Shown: one piece after another, positions 24,815 to 35,247 of the stretch
Position numbering within the stretch: position 1 is the stretch's first letter
Layout: the number at the start of each line of letters is the position of its first letter
Assembly: GCA_002386525.1 (NCBI GenBank)
Contig: DGIS01000008.1
Span: 186,001-250,000 of the forward strand
Reading direction: 5' to 3'
Origin: Sphingobacterium sp. UBA4616
GTDB lineage: Bacteria > Bacteroidota > Bacteroidia > Sphingobacteriales > Sphingobacteriaceae
DNA length: 64,000 bases
Notes under the pieces: generated by a model
Told to the model about the DNA's origin: nothing
The model's input: only the letters and a program-made list of their open reading frames with translations
Databases searched by the model: none
Program-made: the position numbers and the translations under genes

Positions 24815-27800
24815 TTATGTGGGAGTAAGTATATTTGCTGCTGCGTTTTTTTGAAATTCACTTGGAGTTAGCCCAAAAGCTGCTTTAAAGCAGGTGGCAA
24901 AATAACGGGGATCGGAGAAGCCTGTTTCAAAGGCGACTTCACTAACAGCAATGGATCTGTCTTTTTCCATGATCTGACACGCATGTTTTAGCCGTATATT
25001 TTTAATAAATTCACTGGGAGATACATTCAGCAGAACTTTGGTCTTTCGATATAGCGTTGATTTGGATAGGCCCAATATATCTCCCAGCTTGATCACGTCA
25101 AATTGATCGTCGGCAAGATGTTCTTCGACAACTTGAATCATCTTCTGAACAAATTTTTCATCTAAAGGTGTATGATCGAGTGTCGAAATATTAATCTGCG
25201 TGTTATGCTGAAAAACGAGTTGACGACAACGTTTATTAATAATAAAACTTTGGATTTTGGCTTCCAGAACCTTAATCTCAAAAGGCTTGCTAATGTAACC
25301 GTCTGCACCAGCTTGATAGCATTCTATACGATCTTCAATACTATTTTTGGCAGTCAGTAGTAAAATAGGGATATGATTGAACTCTGCATTGGATTTGATC
25401 GTCTTGCATAACTGGAGTCCATCGAGTTCAGGCATCATAATATCGCTCACAATGATATCTATTTCAGTATGTTCGAGTACTTCCAGACCTTTTAGTCCAT
25501 TGTGAGCAATATGTACCTGATAATTTTGAGCTAAAATTCGCGCCATAGTCGAACGAAGTTCTTCATTGTCTTCCACCAATAGGAGGTTGAGCTTGGATTG
25601 TGTTGCATTTTTGGGTGTACTATCATCAACGGTATTCGATTCCATAATGGTAGCCTTAATTTCTTCAACAAAAGGTTGTTCCATGACAGCGATCCCTTGG
25701 TTATGGTAATACAATTTATCTACCGGAACCGTGATTTGGAAGTTACTTCCGATATGGCGTTGGCTTTCTACATGAATTTTGCCATGATGCGCCTCTATCA
25801 GCTGTTTGGTCACGGATAGTCCTATACCATTACTTTCAAGATGTTTTGTGGATGTATTGGTGTAGAAAGCTGTGAAAATTTTCTCCATGTCTTCGGGATA
25901 AATTCCTATACCAGTATCGCGAACATAGATGAATAGTCTGTTGCAGCCCATGCTTTCCTCTACATGATAGGAGAGTGTAATCTTTCCACCTTGCTCCGTA
26001 TATTTAAATGCATTGGATAAGAGATTGAACAAAATTTTGTCAATTTTGTCAACGTCATAGAAAAGGATTTCAGGACAGTCTCCATGCTGAATTTCAAAGT
26101 CGATTTTTTTCTTTTTGGCAATGGGGCCAAAATGCATGTCACCCAATTGGGTAACAAAAGAAGGGAAATTAGACGCGCTGATTTGCAGTTTCATGCTGTT
26201 ATTTTCCATTCTTCGGAAGTCTAGGATTTGTTGGAGGAGCCGTTTTAGACGACTGAGGTTAAGACGCATTTTATCGAATTGCTCCAAATTATTCTTTGTA
26301 GTCATCTGCACATCGTCAACTAAACAAGAGATAATTGTAAGAGGCGTCAGCAGGTCATGTGAAATATTGGTAAAATAACTGAGCTTGGACTGCGCAAGTT
26401 CTTTCGTCTTTTCCTTTTCGATCTGCGCTATCTTTAAATCACCGCTCAATTTAAGACGTTTGACAGAATAGCTAATAAAAAAGAAAGCAATGCCGATAAA
26501 CGCACAGGCGTATAGAAAATACGCTAAATTACTCTCATAGAAGGCAGGCTTTTTTATGATTTCAATTTGAGTAGAAGCTGTATTCCACTTATTGTACAAA
26601 TCGGTTGACTTGACTAAAAACCTGTACTTTCCTTTACTTAAATTGTTGTATGTCGCAAAAATACGATCTCGCGGAGCGTAGATCCATTCTTTATCTACCC
26701 CTTCTAATTTATAAGCGTAACGTATTTTTCCTTTCTGGTTAAAAGGTAGGGCAGAAAACGATATTTCGATATTTTGGTCTTGGGGATTCAGTGTTAAACT
26801 AGCAATATCATCGCTAAATAGCTCCTTTTCGGATTCCAAAACAATGGATCTATTGTTTATTTTTATATCTGAAATAAGGACTTTTTCGTTAAAATCCGGT
26901 AAGATGCTGTTATCATCCAGTTGAACAATTCCATTGTACCCGCCAAAGTAAATGGTATTGGAGCTCCTGTCTACAGCAAAAGCCCGTTTTGAGAACATGT
27001 TGACTTGGAGGCTGTCAGCTGTAGAAAATTCACTTATATGCTTGTTCGCCTGGTTGATCTTGTATAAATTTCGTGTCGTAGACAGCCAGGTGTAGCGATC
27101 GAGACAGACAACATCGAGCAGTTGGTTTTTCTCAAATAATGTACTGTTGGCGATTTCTGATACTTTTTGGCCTGCGAGTTGATAATTCAGTAACCTATTA
27201 TCTTTGGTGCCAATCCACAGATTACCGCCCCGATCAGCATCCATCGTTTCAATCTGATCCGTTCGTAATCCTGGCGTCTCCTTTCCAATGTGTCTGATTA
27301 TGGACTGTAAATTGCGGTTATCGATACAATAGATTCCGTTTTCTTTGGTTGCGATCCAGATAAGGTTTCCCTTCCCTTGGGCAATCGCTACGGGCTGATC
27401 CTTTATCTTAGCAATCATCGTGATAGGTTCCGATTCCGATTTTTTTATGAGGAGGCCCTGCGTCGTTGCAATCCAGAGTCGTTTTTGCGAATCCGTAAAG
27501 AAAAATGAAGGTTTACCTTGATGTCTGATCTGTTGAACTAAATCGATCTTCCGTAAGAATTTGATCGTATTGTTTTTCTTCTGAAAAACATTGATCGAAG
27601 CTTCATAGGCAGAGCCGACCCACAGTTCCTGTCCAAAATCTGTGGCACAGGTAACAGCACGGATCGAAATTAGATCCCTGAAATTGGAATTGCTGTATGT
27701 ATTGAGTTGATTTGTTTTCGGAGATAGGCTACCAAATCCAAAACGTTCCAGATTGAACCAAAAGATTCCGGTTTGATCGCGATAGAGCATATTTAGATTT

Positions 27801-28879
27801 GGGGAAATACTATATAATGCCTTAATCTGTTTGAAACTATAGTTTTTAACGATTGGTTTGTCAAAGCTAAACATGAACACCCCTTTACCACCTACAGCGA
27901 GCCATAATGTGCCGTGTTTATCTTGGTAGATATCATTAAAAATATTTGTCGTGTTGTTGAAGTGGCTCGAAAGATCAATTTCTTGTAATTGACCATTTCG
28001 ATATTGAAGTGTCGATATGCCCGAGAAAGACAACACCCAAATATAATGGCGGCTTCTATCCTGAAGAATGTTGTAGAAAAGATCCTCTTTACCGCCATGT
28101 CGGCGCTTATTTTTTATTTCAATTTCTCTGTAGGGATTAGTCGCCTGCAGCGGATCGAATAAATAAATCCCATCTCCCCAAGTACATAACCATAGTTGTC
28201 CATGGTCGTCTTCCATGAGTTTGAACGGATTGTTGCGTTGGCCTAGTCTAGGATAAGACTTTAATTTGTTGGTACCCTGACTTAACATAAATAAGCCGTC
28301 TCCCCAGACACCCAGCCAAATCCGAGCCTGGCTATCCTGAAAGATCGTATTAACGGTTTTGCCTCGCATGCTATTATTTAGAATAGATGCACTTTGGGCG
28401 TTCGTCAAAGGCTTCAATGCGCTATCATAGATATAAATACCATCATCTGTGCCAATCCAAAGCCGTTTTGAACCGTCAACCAACAGGGTATTGACGCGAA
28501 CGTTGGCTACCCGTGGATCATTCAGTGGGACAACCTTATAATTGCGCTTATCTAATACATAAACACCTTTTTCTCCCCCTAAAATTAGTTTGTTTTCGAA
28601 TTCTATAAGCGTGCGGATCGCTTGTTGACTGGTGGCTTTTCCGGCGGCATCCTTCAATTTAAAATTTAGGATATTATAAGCATCATAACGACTTAAACCC
28701 TGTGTGGAGGCATACCAGATGTATCCTTCGCGATCCTGTATCGTCTGATTGATCGTGAGGGAGGGAAGCTCATAATTTTTTGTTACGGGATCAAGCCCCA
28801 TCTGTTGGCTATAAACAACAGTAGTCAAGGATAGATATAGATGCAAAAATGCAATAATCTGTCGAATACGTGCGCTCAT
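24815..28879 (-). CDS. Hybrid two-component system regulator (HTCS) of the PUL
   Basis: This 1354-residue one-protein signalling system has a signal peptide, then about 14 regulator-propeller repeats forming two seven-bladed domains (repeated 'D..G.lWigT..GiY.yd' units, for example RLWIGTDDGIYIYD and NLWIGTKDNRLLNY). A Y_Y_Y domain ends in 'YRFLVKSTDLYNKWN'. A transmembrane helix lies near residue 795, and the HisKA domain has His841 in YFTNISHDLLTPLT. HATPase ('DIGYPED'-like region) and a receiver with Asp1146 in IIVSDIMMPELDG follow, ending in an AraC helix-turn-helix ('LGLSKSTLYRKTKVLLNVSPSEF'). It is transcribed away from the glycan locus, the standard place for its activator. Such proteins bind a glycan breakdown product in the periplasm. 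Confidence 0.97.
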   Translation of the reverse strand: MSARIRQIIAFLHLYLSLTTVVYSQQMGLDPVTKNYELPSLTINQTIQDREGYIWYASTQGLSRYDAYNILNFKLKDAAGKATSQQAIRTLIEFENKLILGGEKGVYVLDKRNYKVVPLNDPRVANVRVNTLLVDGSKRLWIGTDDGIYIYDSALKPLTNAQSASILNNSMRGKTVNTIFQDSQARIWLGVWGDGLFMLSQGTNKLKSYPRLGQRNNPFKLMEDDHGQLWLCTWGDGIYLFDPLQATNPYREIEIKNKRRHGGKEDLFYNILQDRSRHYIWVLSFSGISTLQYRNGQLQEIDLSSHFNNTTNIFNDIYQDKHGTLWLAVGGKGVFMFSFDKPIVKNYSFKQIKALYSISPNLNMLYRDQTGIFWFNLERFGFGSLSPKTNQLNTYSNSNFRDLISIRAVTCATDFGQELWVGSAYEASINVFQKKNNTIKFLRKIDLVQQIRHQGKPSFFFTDSQKRLWIATTQGLLIKKSESEPITMIAKIKDQPVAIAQGKGNLIWIATKENGIYCIDNRNLQSIIRHIGKETPGLRTDQIETMDADRGGNLWIGTKDNRLLNYQLAGQKVSEIANSTLFEKNQLLDVVCLDRYTWLSTTRNLYKINQANKHISEFSTADSLQVNMFSKRAFAVDRSSNTIYFGGYNGIVQLDDNSILPDFNEKVLISDIKINNRSIVLESEKELFSDDIASLTLNPQDQNIEISFSALPFNQKGKIRYAYKLEGVDKEWIYAPRDRIFATYNNLSKGKYRFLVKSTDLYNKWNTASTQIEIIKKPAFYESNLAYFLYACAFIGIAFFFISYSVKRLKLSGDLKIAQIEKEKTKELAQSKLSYFTNISHDLLTPLTIISCLVDDVQMTTKNNLEQFDKMRLNLSRLKRLLQQILDFRRMENNSMKLQISASNFPSFVTQLGDMHFGPIAKKKKIDFEIQHGDCPEILFYDVDKIDKILFNLLSNAFKYTEQGGKITLSYHVEESMGCNRLFIYVRDTGIGIYPEDMEKIFTAFYTNTSTKHLESNGIGLSVTKQLIEAHHGKIHVESQRHIGSNFQITVPVDKLYYHNQGIAVMEQPFVEEIKATIMESNTVDDSTPKNATQSKLNLLLVEDNEELRSTMARILAQNYQVHIAHNGLKGLEVLEHTEIDIIVSDIMMPELDGLQLCKTIKSNAEFNHIPILLLTAKNSIEDRIECYQAGADGYISKPFEIKVLEAKIQSFIINKRCRQLVFQHNTQINISTLDHTPLDEKFVQKMIQVVEEHLADDQFDVIKLGDILGLSKSTLYRKTKVLLNVSPSEFIKNIRLKHACQIMEKDRSIAVSEVAFETGFSDPRYFATCFKAAFGLTPSEFQKNAAANILTPT

Positions 28880-29255
28880 CTTGATAATCTTTTAATCCAC
28901 CTCTTTCAACATCCAGTTTAGTTAGCATTCTTATCCATCAATAGCTGCTGTGCTTCATTGACAGAAGCGGGCGGCAGTATGTCCTTTCGCTCCTAGATAG
29001 CTGTGTCACTGGACGAAAGCGGGAATCCAACTGAAAATTTTTAGGTTTATACGGATTAAAGATACAAATGTTTTTTAAATAAGTGTATATTGTACGTTTA
29101 TTGAATCTGAAGCTACTCTACGCGATTTTTAGACCTTCTAGACGCAAAATGATCCCATTTTAGGTCATGATTAGTCTTTATTCAAACATCTACAAAATCG
29201 ATTTGTGGTAGCTTTGTTTATCCCGGTTGGGGATCAAATTTATAAATCTCAAGAC
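28880..29255. other. Divergent control region of the PUL
   Basis: This gap of about 376 bases between the HTCS gene and the first enzyme gene contains no gene. It holds a nested inverted repeat, GACCT (29132-29136)...AAAATG-ATCC-CATTTT (29146-29161)...AGGTC (29162-29166), about 50-60 bases upstream of an exact -7 element at 29209-29216. The repeat is a candidate site for the AraC domain of the HTCS. Confidence 0.5.
29209..29216 (+). promoter_or_regulatory. Predicted -7 element of the PUL enzyme operon
   Basis: TAGCTTTG matches TAnnTTTG exactly, 40 bases before the ATG at 29256. No -33 TTG is present at 19-21 bases, which fits an activator-dependent promoter. It also argues against translation starting at the earlier in-frame codon at 29205. 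Confidence 0.6.
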
Positions 29256-30371
29256 ATGCGTATCAACTTTATTTTATGCCTATTACTTATAGGACATTTT
29301 TCTTTTGGACAGAAACTAAAAAAAGAAGTTGTCCTTTCTCAACTCAAAAGTGCAAACGATTATTGGCAATCTCATCACAAGCCACAAGTTTGGGCATTTT
29401 GGGATCAGGCAGCTTACCATACTGGAAATATGGAATTCTATAAGATTTCCAATTCAAAAAGTGATCTGAAATATTCTGAGGACTGGGCCAAATTCAATGA
29501 TTGGAAAGGTGCGAAATCAACCAACAAACAAGAGTGGAAATATAGTTATGGTGAAACGGATGATTATGTTCTTTTTGGAGATTGGCAGATTTGTTTCCAG
29601 ACCTATATTGATCTTTATAATTTGTCGCCAAGTCCCGAAAAGATAGCGCGTGCTAAAGAAGTTATGCACTATCAGATTCATACACCCAATACAGATTATT
29701 GGTGGTGGGCTGATGGTTTGTATATGGTCATGCCGGTGATGACCAAGATGTATAAATTGACGCAAGATCCACGCTATCTTGATAAAATGTATACCTATTT
29801 GCGCTACGCAGATAGTATTATGTTCGATCAGGATGAGCATTTATATTATCGCGATGCCAAATATGTCTATCCCAAACACCAGAGCCTCCACGGCAAGAAA
29901 GATTTTTGGGCGCGGGGTGATGGTTGGGTGTTTGCAGCCTTGGCAAAGGTTCTGCAAGATTTACCCAAAGCGGATAAGCATTACCATTATTACCATGAAA
30001 GGTTCAAAAAAATGGCACATGCAATCGTGAGCTGCCAGCAAGAGGAAGGGTTTTGGACGCGAAGTATGCTGGATCCTGAACATGCTCCTGGGCGGGAGAC
30101 AAGCGGTACGGCTTTTTTTACCTATGGTTTACTTTGGGGACTCAACCAGGGAATACTCATTGATCCGAAGTTTTCTAAAGCGGCGCTTAAGGGATGGAAC
30201 TACCTCAGTGAAATTTCGCTGCAAGCTGACGGAAGAATTGGATATGTACAGCCTATCGGTGAGAAAGCTATTCCCGGACAGGTTGTGGATGCTAATTCTA
30301 CTGCTCCATTTGGTGTCGGTGCATTCTTATTGGCCGGAACAGAGATGTACCGTTATCTGAATAAAAAATAA
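29256..30371 (+). CDS. GH105 unsaturated uronyl hydrolase
   Basis: From ATG 29256 this is a 371-residue secreted protein (MRINFILCLLLIGHFSFG, cleavage near FGQ). It has the (alpha/alpha)6 GH105 pattern: 'YGETDDYVLFGDWQICFQTY', 'YWWWADGLYMVMPVM' with Asp153, 'FWARGDGWVFAALAKVL' with Asp222, and 'SGTAFFTYGLLWGLNQGIL'. Asp153 aligns with the catalytic Asp of YteR-type enzymes as I recall the family. GH105 enzymes hydrate the 4,5-unsaturated uronic acid at the non-reducing end of lyase products and so release it. The gene opens the enzyme operon of the locus, and the BNR propeller two genes downstream is a candidate for the lyase that feeds it. Confidence 0.93.
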   Translation: MRINFILCLLLIGHFSFGQKLKKEVVLSQLKSANDYWQSHHKPQVWAFWDQAAYHTGNMEFYKISNSKSDLKYSEDWAKFNDWKGAKSTNKQEWKYSYGETDDYVLFGDWQICFQTYIDLYNLSPSPEKIARAKEVMHYQIHTPNTDYWWWADGLYMVMPVMTKMYKLTQDPRYLDKMYTYLRYADSIMFDQDEHLYYRDAKYVYPKHQSLHGKKDFWARGDGWVFAALAKVLQDLPKADKHYHYYHERFKKMAHAIVSCQQEEGFWTRSMLDPEHAPGRETSGTAFFTYGLLWGLNQGILIDPKFSKAALKGWNYLSEISLQADGRIGYVQPIGEKAIPGQVVDANSTAPFGVGAFLLAGTEMYRYLNKK

Positions 30372-30378
30372 GTGATGT

Positions 30379-31626
30379 ATGAAGATGATAAATCAAGTTG
30401 TATTTTTCTTCCTTTTGCTGTGGGCAGGTCAATCTGTTCAGGGGCAAACTGTAAAAAAAACGTCTACTGTGCCTGATGAGGCAAGTAGAACGTTCTGGCT
30501 CCAAGAAATGGATCGCATGCTGCGGCCCGTATTAAGGAGTTTAGCACATGACAGTCTTCGATTAAATATGCCTCAGATGACATCCACGCAGGTGGATAAC
30601 AGAGCGCATCGGATTAAAGTGCAGTACGTTGAGGTTTTGGGAAGGGTATTGTCCGGTATTGGTCCGTGGCTTTCATTGGATGGAGGGTCCAAAGCAGAAA
30701 GAAAGCTCCGCGATCAATACAGAGCATGGACTGTTCAGGGACTAAAAAATGCGTTGGATAGTAATGCGCGAGATTTTATGCGTTTTGATCTGGGCGGACA
30801 ACAGCTTGTAGATGCATCTTTCATTGCTTTAGGTTTTATCCGGAGTCCATGGCTGTGGGATCACATTGATGAGCAAACTAGAAAAAATTTGATTGCATCG
30901 ATCAAGATAACGCGTCAATTTCGGCCTGCCTATTCGAATTGGCTGCTATTTTCGGCGATGAACGAAGCTTTTTTAGCTCAATATTCTACCGATTGGGATG
31001 TAATGCGTGTGGACTATGCCCTGCAGCAATTAGAGCAATGGTATGTCGGAGATGGTATGTATATGGATGGTCCGCATTATGCTTTTGATTACTACAATAG
31101 TTATGTCATTCATCCTTTTTTGGCCGGCATCATGGACATCATTCAATTGAAGACCAAACATTACGATAGCATGTTTGCTAAAATCAGCCTTCGTAATGAG
31201 CGATATGCCATCATCCAAGAGCGCTTAATCAATGCAGATGGTAGTTTTCCACCAACAGGAAGATCCGTAATTTATCGTGCTGCAGCCTTTCATCACTTAG
31301 CCGACATGGCATTCAAGAAACGACTTCCTCAAGAACTAACCAACGGGCAGGTGCGGGGTGCGCTGTCTGCTGTGTTGAAAAAGACAACAGAAAATCCAAG
31401 TACCTACCAAAATGGCTGGTTGACATTGGGCCTGTATGGTAGCCAGCCTGGCCTGGCAGATTCGTATAATAATCAGGGTAGCCCTTATCTCTGTTCGGTT
31501 ATTTTCTTGCCTTTAGGCTTGTCTGATGAAGATCCTTTCTGGACAAGTGAAGTTGAGGACTGGAGTGCCAAGCGAATTTGGTCGGGTCAGGATTGGAGTA
31601 AGGACTATAGTAAAGCTATTCACTAA
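30379..31626 (+). CDS. DUF2264 protein, short form (possible exo-glucuronidase)
   Basis: This 415-residue secreted protein (leader MKMINQVVFFFLLLWAGQSV, cleavage near QGQ) has the DUF2264 (alpha/alpha) barrel: 'RIKVQYVEVLGRVLSGIGPWLSL', 'NWLLFSAMNEAFLAQY', 'WYVGDGMYMDGPHYAFDYYNSYVIHPFL', 'LINADGSFPPTGRSVIYRAAAF' and the C-terminal 'FWTSEVEDWSAKRIWSGQDW'. It begins 8 bases after the GH105 gene. Some DUF2264 members have been placed in GH154 with beta-glucuronidase activity, as I recall; transfer of that activity here is inference. It lacks the C-terminal beta region found in the second DUF2264 protein of the operon. Confidence 0.88.
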   Translation: MKMINQVVFFFLLLWAGQSVQGQTVKKTSTVPDEASRTFWLQEMDRMLRPVLRSLAHDSLRLNMPQMTSTQVDNRAHRIKVQYVEVLGRVLSGIGPWLSLDGGSKAERKLRDQYRAWTVQGLKNALDSNARDFMRFDLGGQQLVDASFIALGFIRSPWLWDHIDEQTRKNLIASIKITRQFRPAYSNWLLFSAMNEAFLAQYSTDWDVMRVDYALQQLEQWYVGDGMYMDGPHYAFDYYNSYVIHPFLAGIMDIIQLKTKHYDSMFAKISLRNERYAIIQERLINADGSFPPTGRSVIYRAAAFHHLADMAFKKRLPQELTNGQVRGALSAVLKKTTENPSTYQNGWLTLGLYGSQPGLADSYNNQGSPYLCSVIFLPLGLSDEDPFWTSEVEDWSAKRIWSGQDWSKDYSKAIH

Positions 31627-31640
31627 GATAGTGGCTGTTA

Positions 31641-32978
31641 ATGAAAAGATATCGGATTCAAATATGTAGAATAGGAATGATGTGCGCTTCATTCCTCTTG
31701 ATTCTTTGTGCAGTGCAAGGACAAGAAATTAAGGAAACAATAGCCGGAAACGGATGGGCTAAGAATACGGTCAACACCGCTGTATTTCGGAAAAATTCCC
31801 TAACCAGCAACGGCAAATATCAATATATAGCCTATTACGATGGGCAGGGATATGTTGTATTAGGGCGACGCCTACTATCCGGTAAACTTTGGCAGCTGCG
31901 TCGCTCAGGTTATACCGGCAATGCCAAAGATGCGCATAATGTGATCAGCATCATGGTGGATCAGGAAGGATATCTGCACGTGTGCTGGGATCAGCATAAT
32001 AGTCGATTGCGCTATGCGCGATCTATCCATCCGAATAGTCTTGTACTCGGTGATGAGCAGATTATGGTCGGTCAAAATGAAAGCCGGGTGACTTATCCCG
32101 AATTCTTAAAACTGCCCAATGGTGAGCTGTTATTTTTATATCGGGATGGTGGATCCGGGAATGGCAACCTTGTGGTGAATACGTACGATAGTAAACAGCA
32201 GCAATGGAAACGTATCCATAGCAATTTGATTGATGGGGAGGGAAAGAGAAATGCTTATTGGCAAAGTTATGTCGATAACCACGGAACGATACACCTCTCT
32301 TGGGTTTGGCGTGAAAGTCCAAATGTAGCGAGCAATCATGATATGGCTTATGCTTGTTCAAAGGATGGCGGATTGACATGGGAGCGAAGCGACGGAATAA
32401 GATATGACCTGCCCATGAAAGCATCTACAGCAGAGTATGCTGCCCGGATTCCGGAACGGCACGAATTAATCAATCAAACATCAATCGCTGCTGACGATAG
32501 CGGGAATCCTTTCATTACTACTTACTGGCGTGCTCCAGCATCTGACATTCCGCAATATAAAGTTATTTATTTACAGGATGGTCAATGGAAGGTTCGATCT
32601 TTTGATTTTAGAAAAACCCCATTTAGCTTAAGTGGTGGTGGTACAAAGGAGATTCCTATTGCAAGACCACAGCTATTGGTTCGGGGTAAGGATAAGAAGA
32701 TTGCATTAACATTGATCTTTCGTGATCAGGAAAGGGGCAGCCGGCCTTCGATTTTGACGTTACAGGGTATGCAGCAAGAATCGCCGAGGATTACTGATCT
32801 TTGTCAAGAATCTGTAGGAGCGTGGGAACCAACTTACGATACTGAGTTGTGGCGAAAGAAACGGAAAATTGCGCTATTCGTACAGGCTACGGTACAAAAA
32901 GATGGGGAGGGGTTAGCAGAAACGGATCCGACAGCAGTAAAAGTGCTGGAATGGCGCGACAAAGGGAGAAGAAAATGA
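31641..32978 (+). CDS. BNR_4-type beta-propeller, candidate polysaccharide lyase
   Basis: This 445-residue secreted protein (leader ends CAVQG-QE) has a BNR-type seven-bladed propeller pattern: '[21 protein letters not shown]', '[32 protein letters not shown]', '[25 protein letters not shown]', '[15 protein letters not shown]'. His99 and His119 are 20 residues apart and are followed by Tyr167-Arg168. Ulvan lyases of families PL24/PL25 and related BNR propellers use paired His with Tyr and Arg in such positions. A lyase here would generate the unsaturated ends cut by GH105. The propeller assignment is firm; the lyase role is inferred. The stop overlaps the next start by four bases. Confidence 0.82.
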   Translation: MKRYRIQICRIGMMCASFLLILCAVQGQEIKETIAGNGWAKNTVNTAVFRKNSLTSNGKYQYIAYYDGQGYVVLGRRLLSGKLWQLRRSGYTGNAKDAHNVISIMVDQEGYLHVCWDQHNSRLRYARSIHPNSLVLGDEQIMVGQNESRVTYPEFLKLPNGELLFLYRDGGSGNGNLVVNTYDSKQQQWKRIHSNLIDGEGKRNAYWQSYVDNHGTIHLSWVWRESPNVASNHDMAYACSKDGGLTWERSDGIRYDLPMKASTAEYAARIPERHELINQTSIAADDSGNPFITTYWRAPASDIPQYKVIYLQDGQWKVRSFDFRKTPFSLSGGGTKEIPIARPQLLVRGKDKKIALTLIFRDQERGSRPSILTLQGMQQESPRITDLCQESVGAWEPTYDTELWRKKRKIALFVQATVQKDGEGLAETDPTAVKVLEWRDKGRRK

Positions 32979-34999
32979 TAACATTAAGCAACATGAAAAT
33001 AAAACAGGGCCTACTTAGACTGCTGGTGTTTAGCTGCGTTTTTCTTGGATTCGCAGCAACTGCTCTGAGCCAGAATAGTTCAGTTTTCGAACTGAAAAAT
33101 CCAGATTTTAAAAAAAGTCCTTACACTGGACTAACACGCCAACATTGGATGGATGCTGCATCCTATCTGTTGGAAGGGGCATTTTCTGTCGTTAGCGACT
33201 TAAATAGCCCGATGTTATTTCCCAAGCAGCCTGGACGTAGCTACCCTAGAGATGGCGTGCACAATGAAACAGAACGATTAGAGGGGCTTTGCCGTACGCT
33301 TTTCATCGCTGTGCCGCTTTTAAAGAAAAATGCCGACTACGAGATCCGTGGTATTCGCGTAGCAGATTATTATAGGCATCAACTGGAACTGCTATTACAT
33401 AAGGGCTCCGAAAGCTATATTGCCCCACTTCCAGAAAAAGGCGGGCCGAGTCAAAAGCTGGTCGAATTTGGAGGTTTGGCTGTGGCGCTAATGGCAGCGC
33501 CTGAAGTGCTTTGGGATCCGTTGCCACAACATACTAAAAATGAACTCGCACAAACCATGCTGAGTTATGGTAATGGACCAACGATACAGATGAATTGGCG
33601 ATTTTTCAATATTATGATTTTAAGCTTTTTTAAAAGTAGAGGTTACCCTGTTCGGGAGGATTACCTGAAGGATTTATTGGAAAAATGTCTTCAAGATTAT
33701 AGGGGCGATGGCTGGTATAATGACAGTCCTTACTACGATTACTACAGTATGTGGGCTTTTCAGCTGTATGGATCGCTTTGGGCCGCTAATTATGGTGCGA
33801 CGATGTACCCTGAACTTGCTGCAAAATTCAAATCGAATTTGCATGATGTGGTGAAAAGTTATCCCTATTTATTTAGCCGTAATGGTGAAATGATTATGTG
33901 GGGCCGTAGTATTTCGTATCGTATGGGGGCCGCAGTACCCTTTCCATTATTGGGGTTATTGGATGATCCTTCCATCAATTATGGTTGGATGCGGAGAATT
34001 GCTTCGGGTACTTTGTTGCAATTTTTAGAGCATCCGGATTTTCTTTCGGATGGTATTCCCAACCTGGGCTTTTATGGCGCTTTTGATCCTGCGGTACAGG
34101 AGTATAGTTGCCGGGGAAGTGCATATTGGCTGGGGAAATTCTTTTTAGGTCTTTTGGTTCCGGAAAATAGCAGTTTTTGGACTGCTTCAGAAAATCAGGG
34201 TGCCTGGAATCGTCAGATTCCAAATGCGAAGGTGCTGAATACCTATATAGAGGGGGCACAAATGTTGATCACTGATTATGATAGCATCGGTGCCTCCGAA
34301 ATCCGATCTTGGAATACCAGTAGGGACATCGGCTATTATCAAGGGACGGAAAATTACAATAAGCTTTCCTATAATAGTGCTTTTCCTTGGCAGGCCGATG
34401 GGAAGAACGGGGAAATTTCAATGAATTATACTTTTCAGACCCAACCTGCCCAGTGGGAATCACTTCGGATGTATCAATTTAGCGGGTACGAGGAGGGAGT
34501 TTATCGCCGTACGGCGACCTTGGCTTCGGATACGAGTATACATCTATTCTTGGCAGAACGGACAATAGCAAATGGAATTTTGAGATGTGATCAATTACTT
34601 TCCGAAAAGCCTTTGGCCTTGCGGCTGGGGCATTATGCCCTCCCAAAATGGAAGGATCATCCTATCCATTCAGAAAAAATGGAGTATAACGGCAATGAGG
34701 CGATGATTTTAGATAATGGGCAATACCAATTGGCTATGGTAAGGCTCATGGGTTGGGAGGGGATGGAAAGCTTAAGTTGTCAAGGACTTCATCCTGTAGC
34801 GCAAGAGAGTGCTGTATTGAATTGTTTTGTAGGTGGAGAAAAGCCGCTAGGACAATGGTATGTCACCTTACAGCTGTGGAAGAAATCGGGAGAAAAATGG
34901 ACAAATGAAGAGCTTTTTCCACAAGTGAAAGCAACGGATAAGAAAGTGGAAATTCGCTGGCGTAACGGAGAGAACTACATCTTTCCTACGCGCATTTAA
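32975..34999 (+). CDS. DUF2264 protein, long form
   Basis: The start at 32975 overlaps the previous stop (ATGA) and is preceded by GGGAGAAG, so the upstream extension from 32849 is rejected. The 674-residue product has a signal peptide (cleavage near ALSQ). The full DUF2264 barrel follows: '[20 protein letters not shown]', '[20 protein letters not shown]', '[17 protein letters not shown]', '[20 protein letters not shown]', '[20 protein letters not shown]', '[11 protein letters not shown]'. A C-terminal beta region of about 270 residues ends the protein. It is the last enzyme of the operon, followed by a terminator at 35026. It shares a fold with the short DUF2264 protein but is otherwise divergent, so the two probably act on different linkages. 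Confidence 0.9.
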   Translation: MITLSNMKIKQGLLRLLVFSCVFLGFAATALSQNSSVFELKNPDFKKSPYTGLTRQHWMDAASYLLEGAFSVVSDLNSPMLFPKQPGRSYPRDGVHNETERLEGLCRTLFIAVPLLKKNADYEIRGIRVADYYRHQLELLLHKGSESYIAPLPEKGGPSQKLVEFGGLAVALMAAPEVLWDPLPQHTKNELAQTMLSYGNGPTIQMNWRFFNIMILSFFKSRGYPVREDYLKDLLEKCLQDYRGDGWYNDSPYYDYYSMWAFQLYGSLWAANYGATMYPELAAKFKSNLHDVVKSYPYLFSRNGEMIMWGRSISYRMGAAVPFPLLGLLDDPSINYGWMRRIASGTLLQFLEHPDFLSDGIPNLGFYGAFDPAVQEYSCRGSAYWLGKFFLGLLVPENSSFWTASENQGAWNRQIPNAKVLNTYIEGAQMLITDYDSIGASEIRSWNTSRDIGYYQGTENYNKLSYNSAFPWQADGKNGEISMNYTFQTQPAQWESLRMYQFSGYEEGVYRRTATLASDTSIHLFLAERTIANGILRCDQLLSEKPLALRLGHYALPKWKDHPIHSEKMEYNGNEAMILDNGQYQLAMVRLMGWEGMESLSCQGLHPVAQESAVLNCFVGGEKPLGQWYVTLQLWKKSGEKWTNEELFPQVKATDKKVEIRWRNGENYIFPTRI

Positions 35000-35025
35000 C
35001 AAACAGTAGTTATAAAGTGTACAAG

Positions 35026-35053
35026 GGTTGCCAAAAAATGGCAACCTTTTTTT
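35026..35053 (+). terminator. Terminator between enzyme genes and susCD
   Basis: An eight-base stem GGTTGCCA (35026-35033) pairs with TGGCAACC (35039-35046) around a five-A loop and is followed by seven T. It separates the four enzyme genes from susCD. Confidence 0.85.
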
Positions 35054-35239
35054 ATGTTCTAATAAGGCTACTCTTATCGCCTGTGTTTCCGATTGCCGTG
35101 GCTTTTTAAGCTTGGCTGATTAGGCTATCGCATCGTAATTGAATTGGTTTATCGTTGTTGAATGTCGATTTTCCAGCATTTTGAAGCGAATTTCAACTCA
35201 ATTGAACTAAAATCAAACACCAAAATCTCGCTTCAGAGC

Positions 35240-35247
35240 TACTTTTG
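35240..35247 (+). promoter_or_regulatory. Predicted -7 element for susCD
   Basis: TACTTTTG matches TAnnTTTG exactly and lies downstream of the terminator at 35026 and 213 bases upstream of the susC ATG. No -33 TTG was seen at the right distance. Confidence 0.4.

Noticed and set aside
32849..32974. N-terminal extension of the second DUF2264 protein
   Set aside because: It would overlap the BNR gene by 130 bases in another frame and precede a normal signal peptide; the ATGA overlap at 32975 is a better start.
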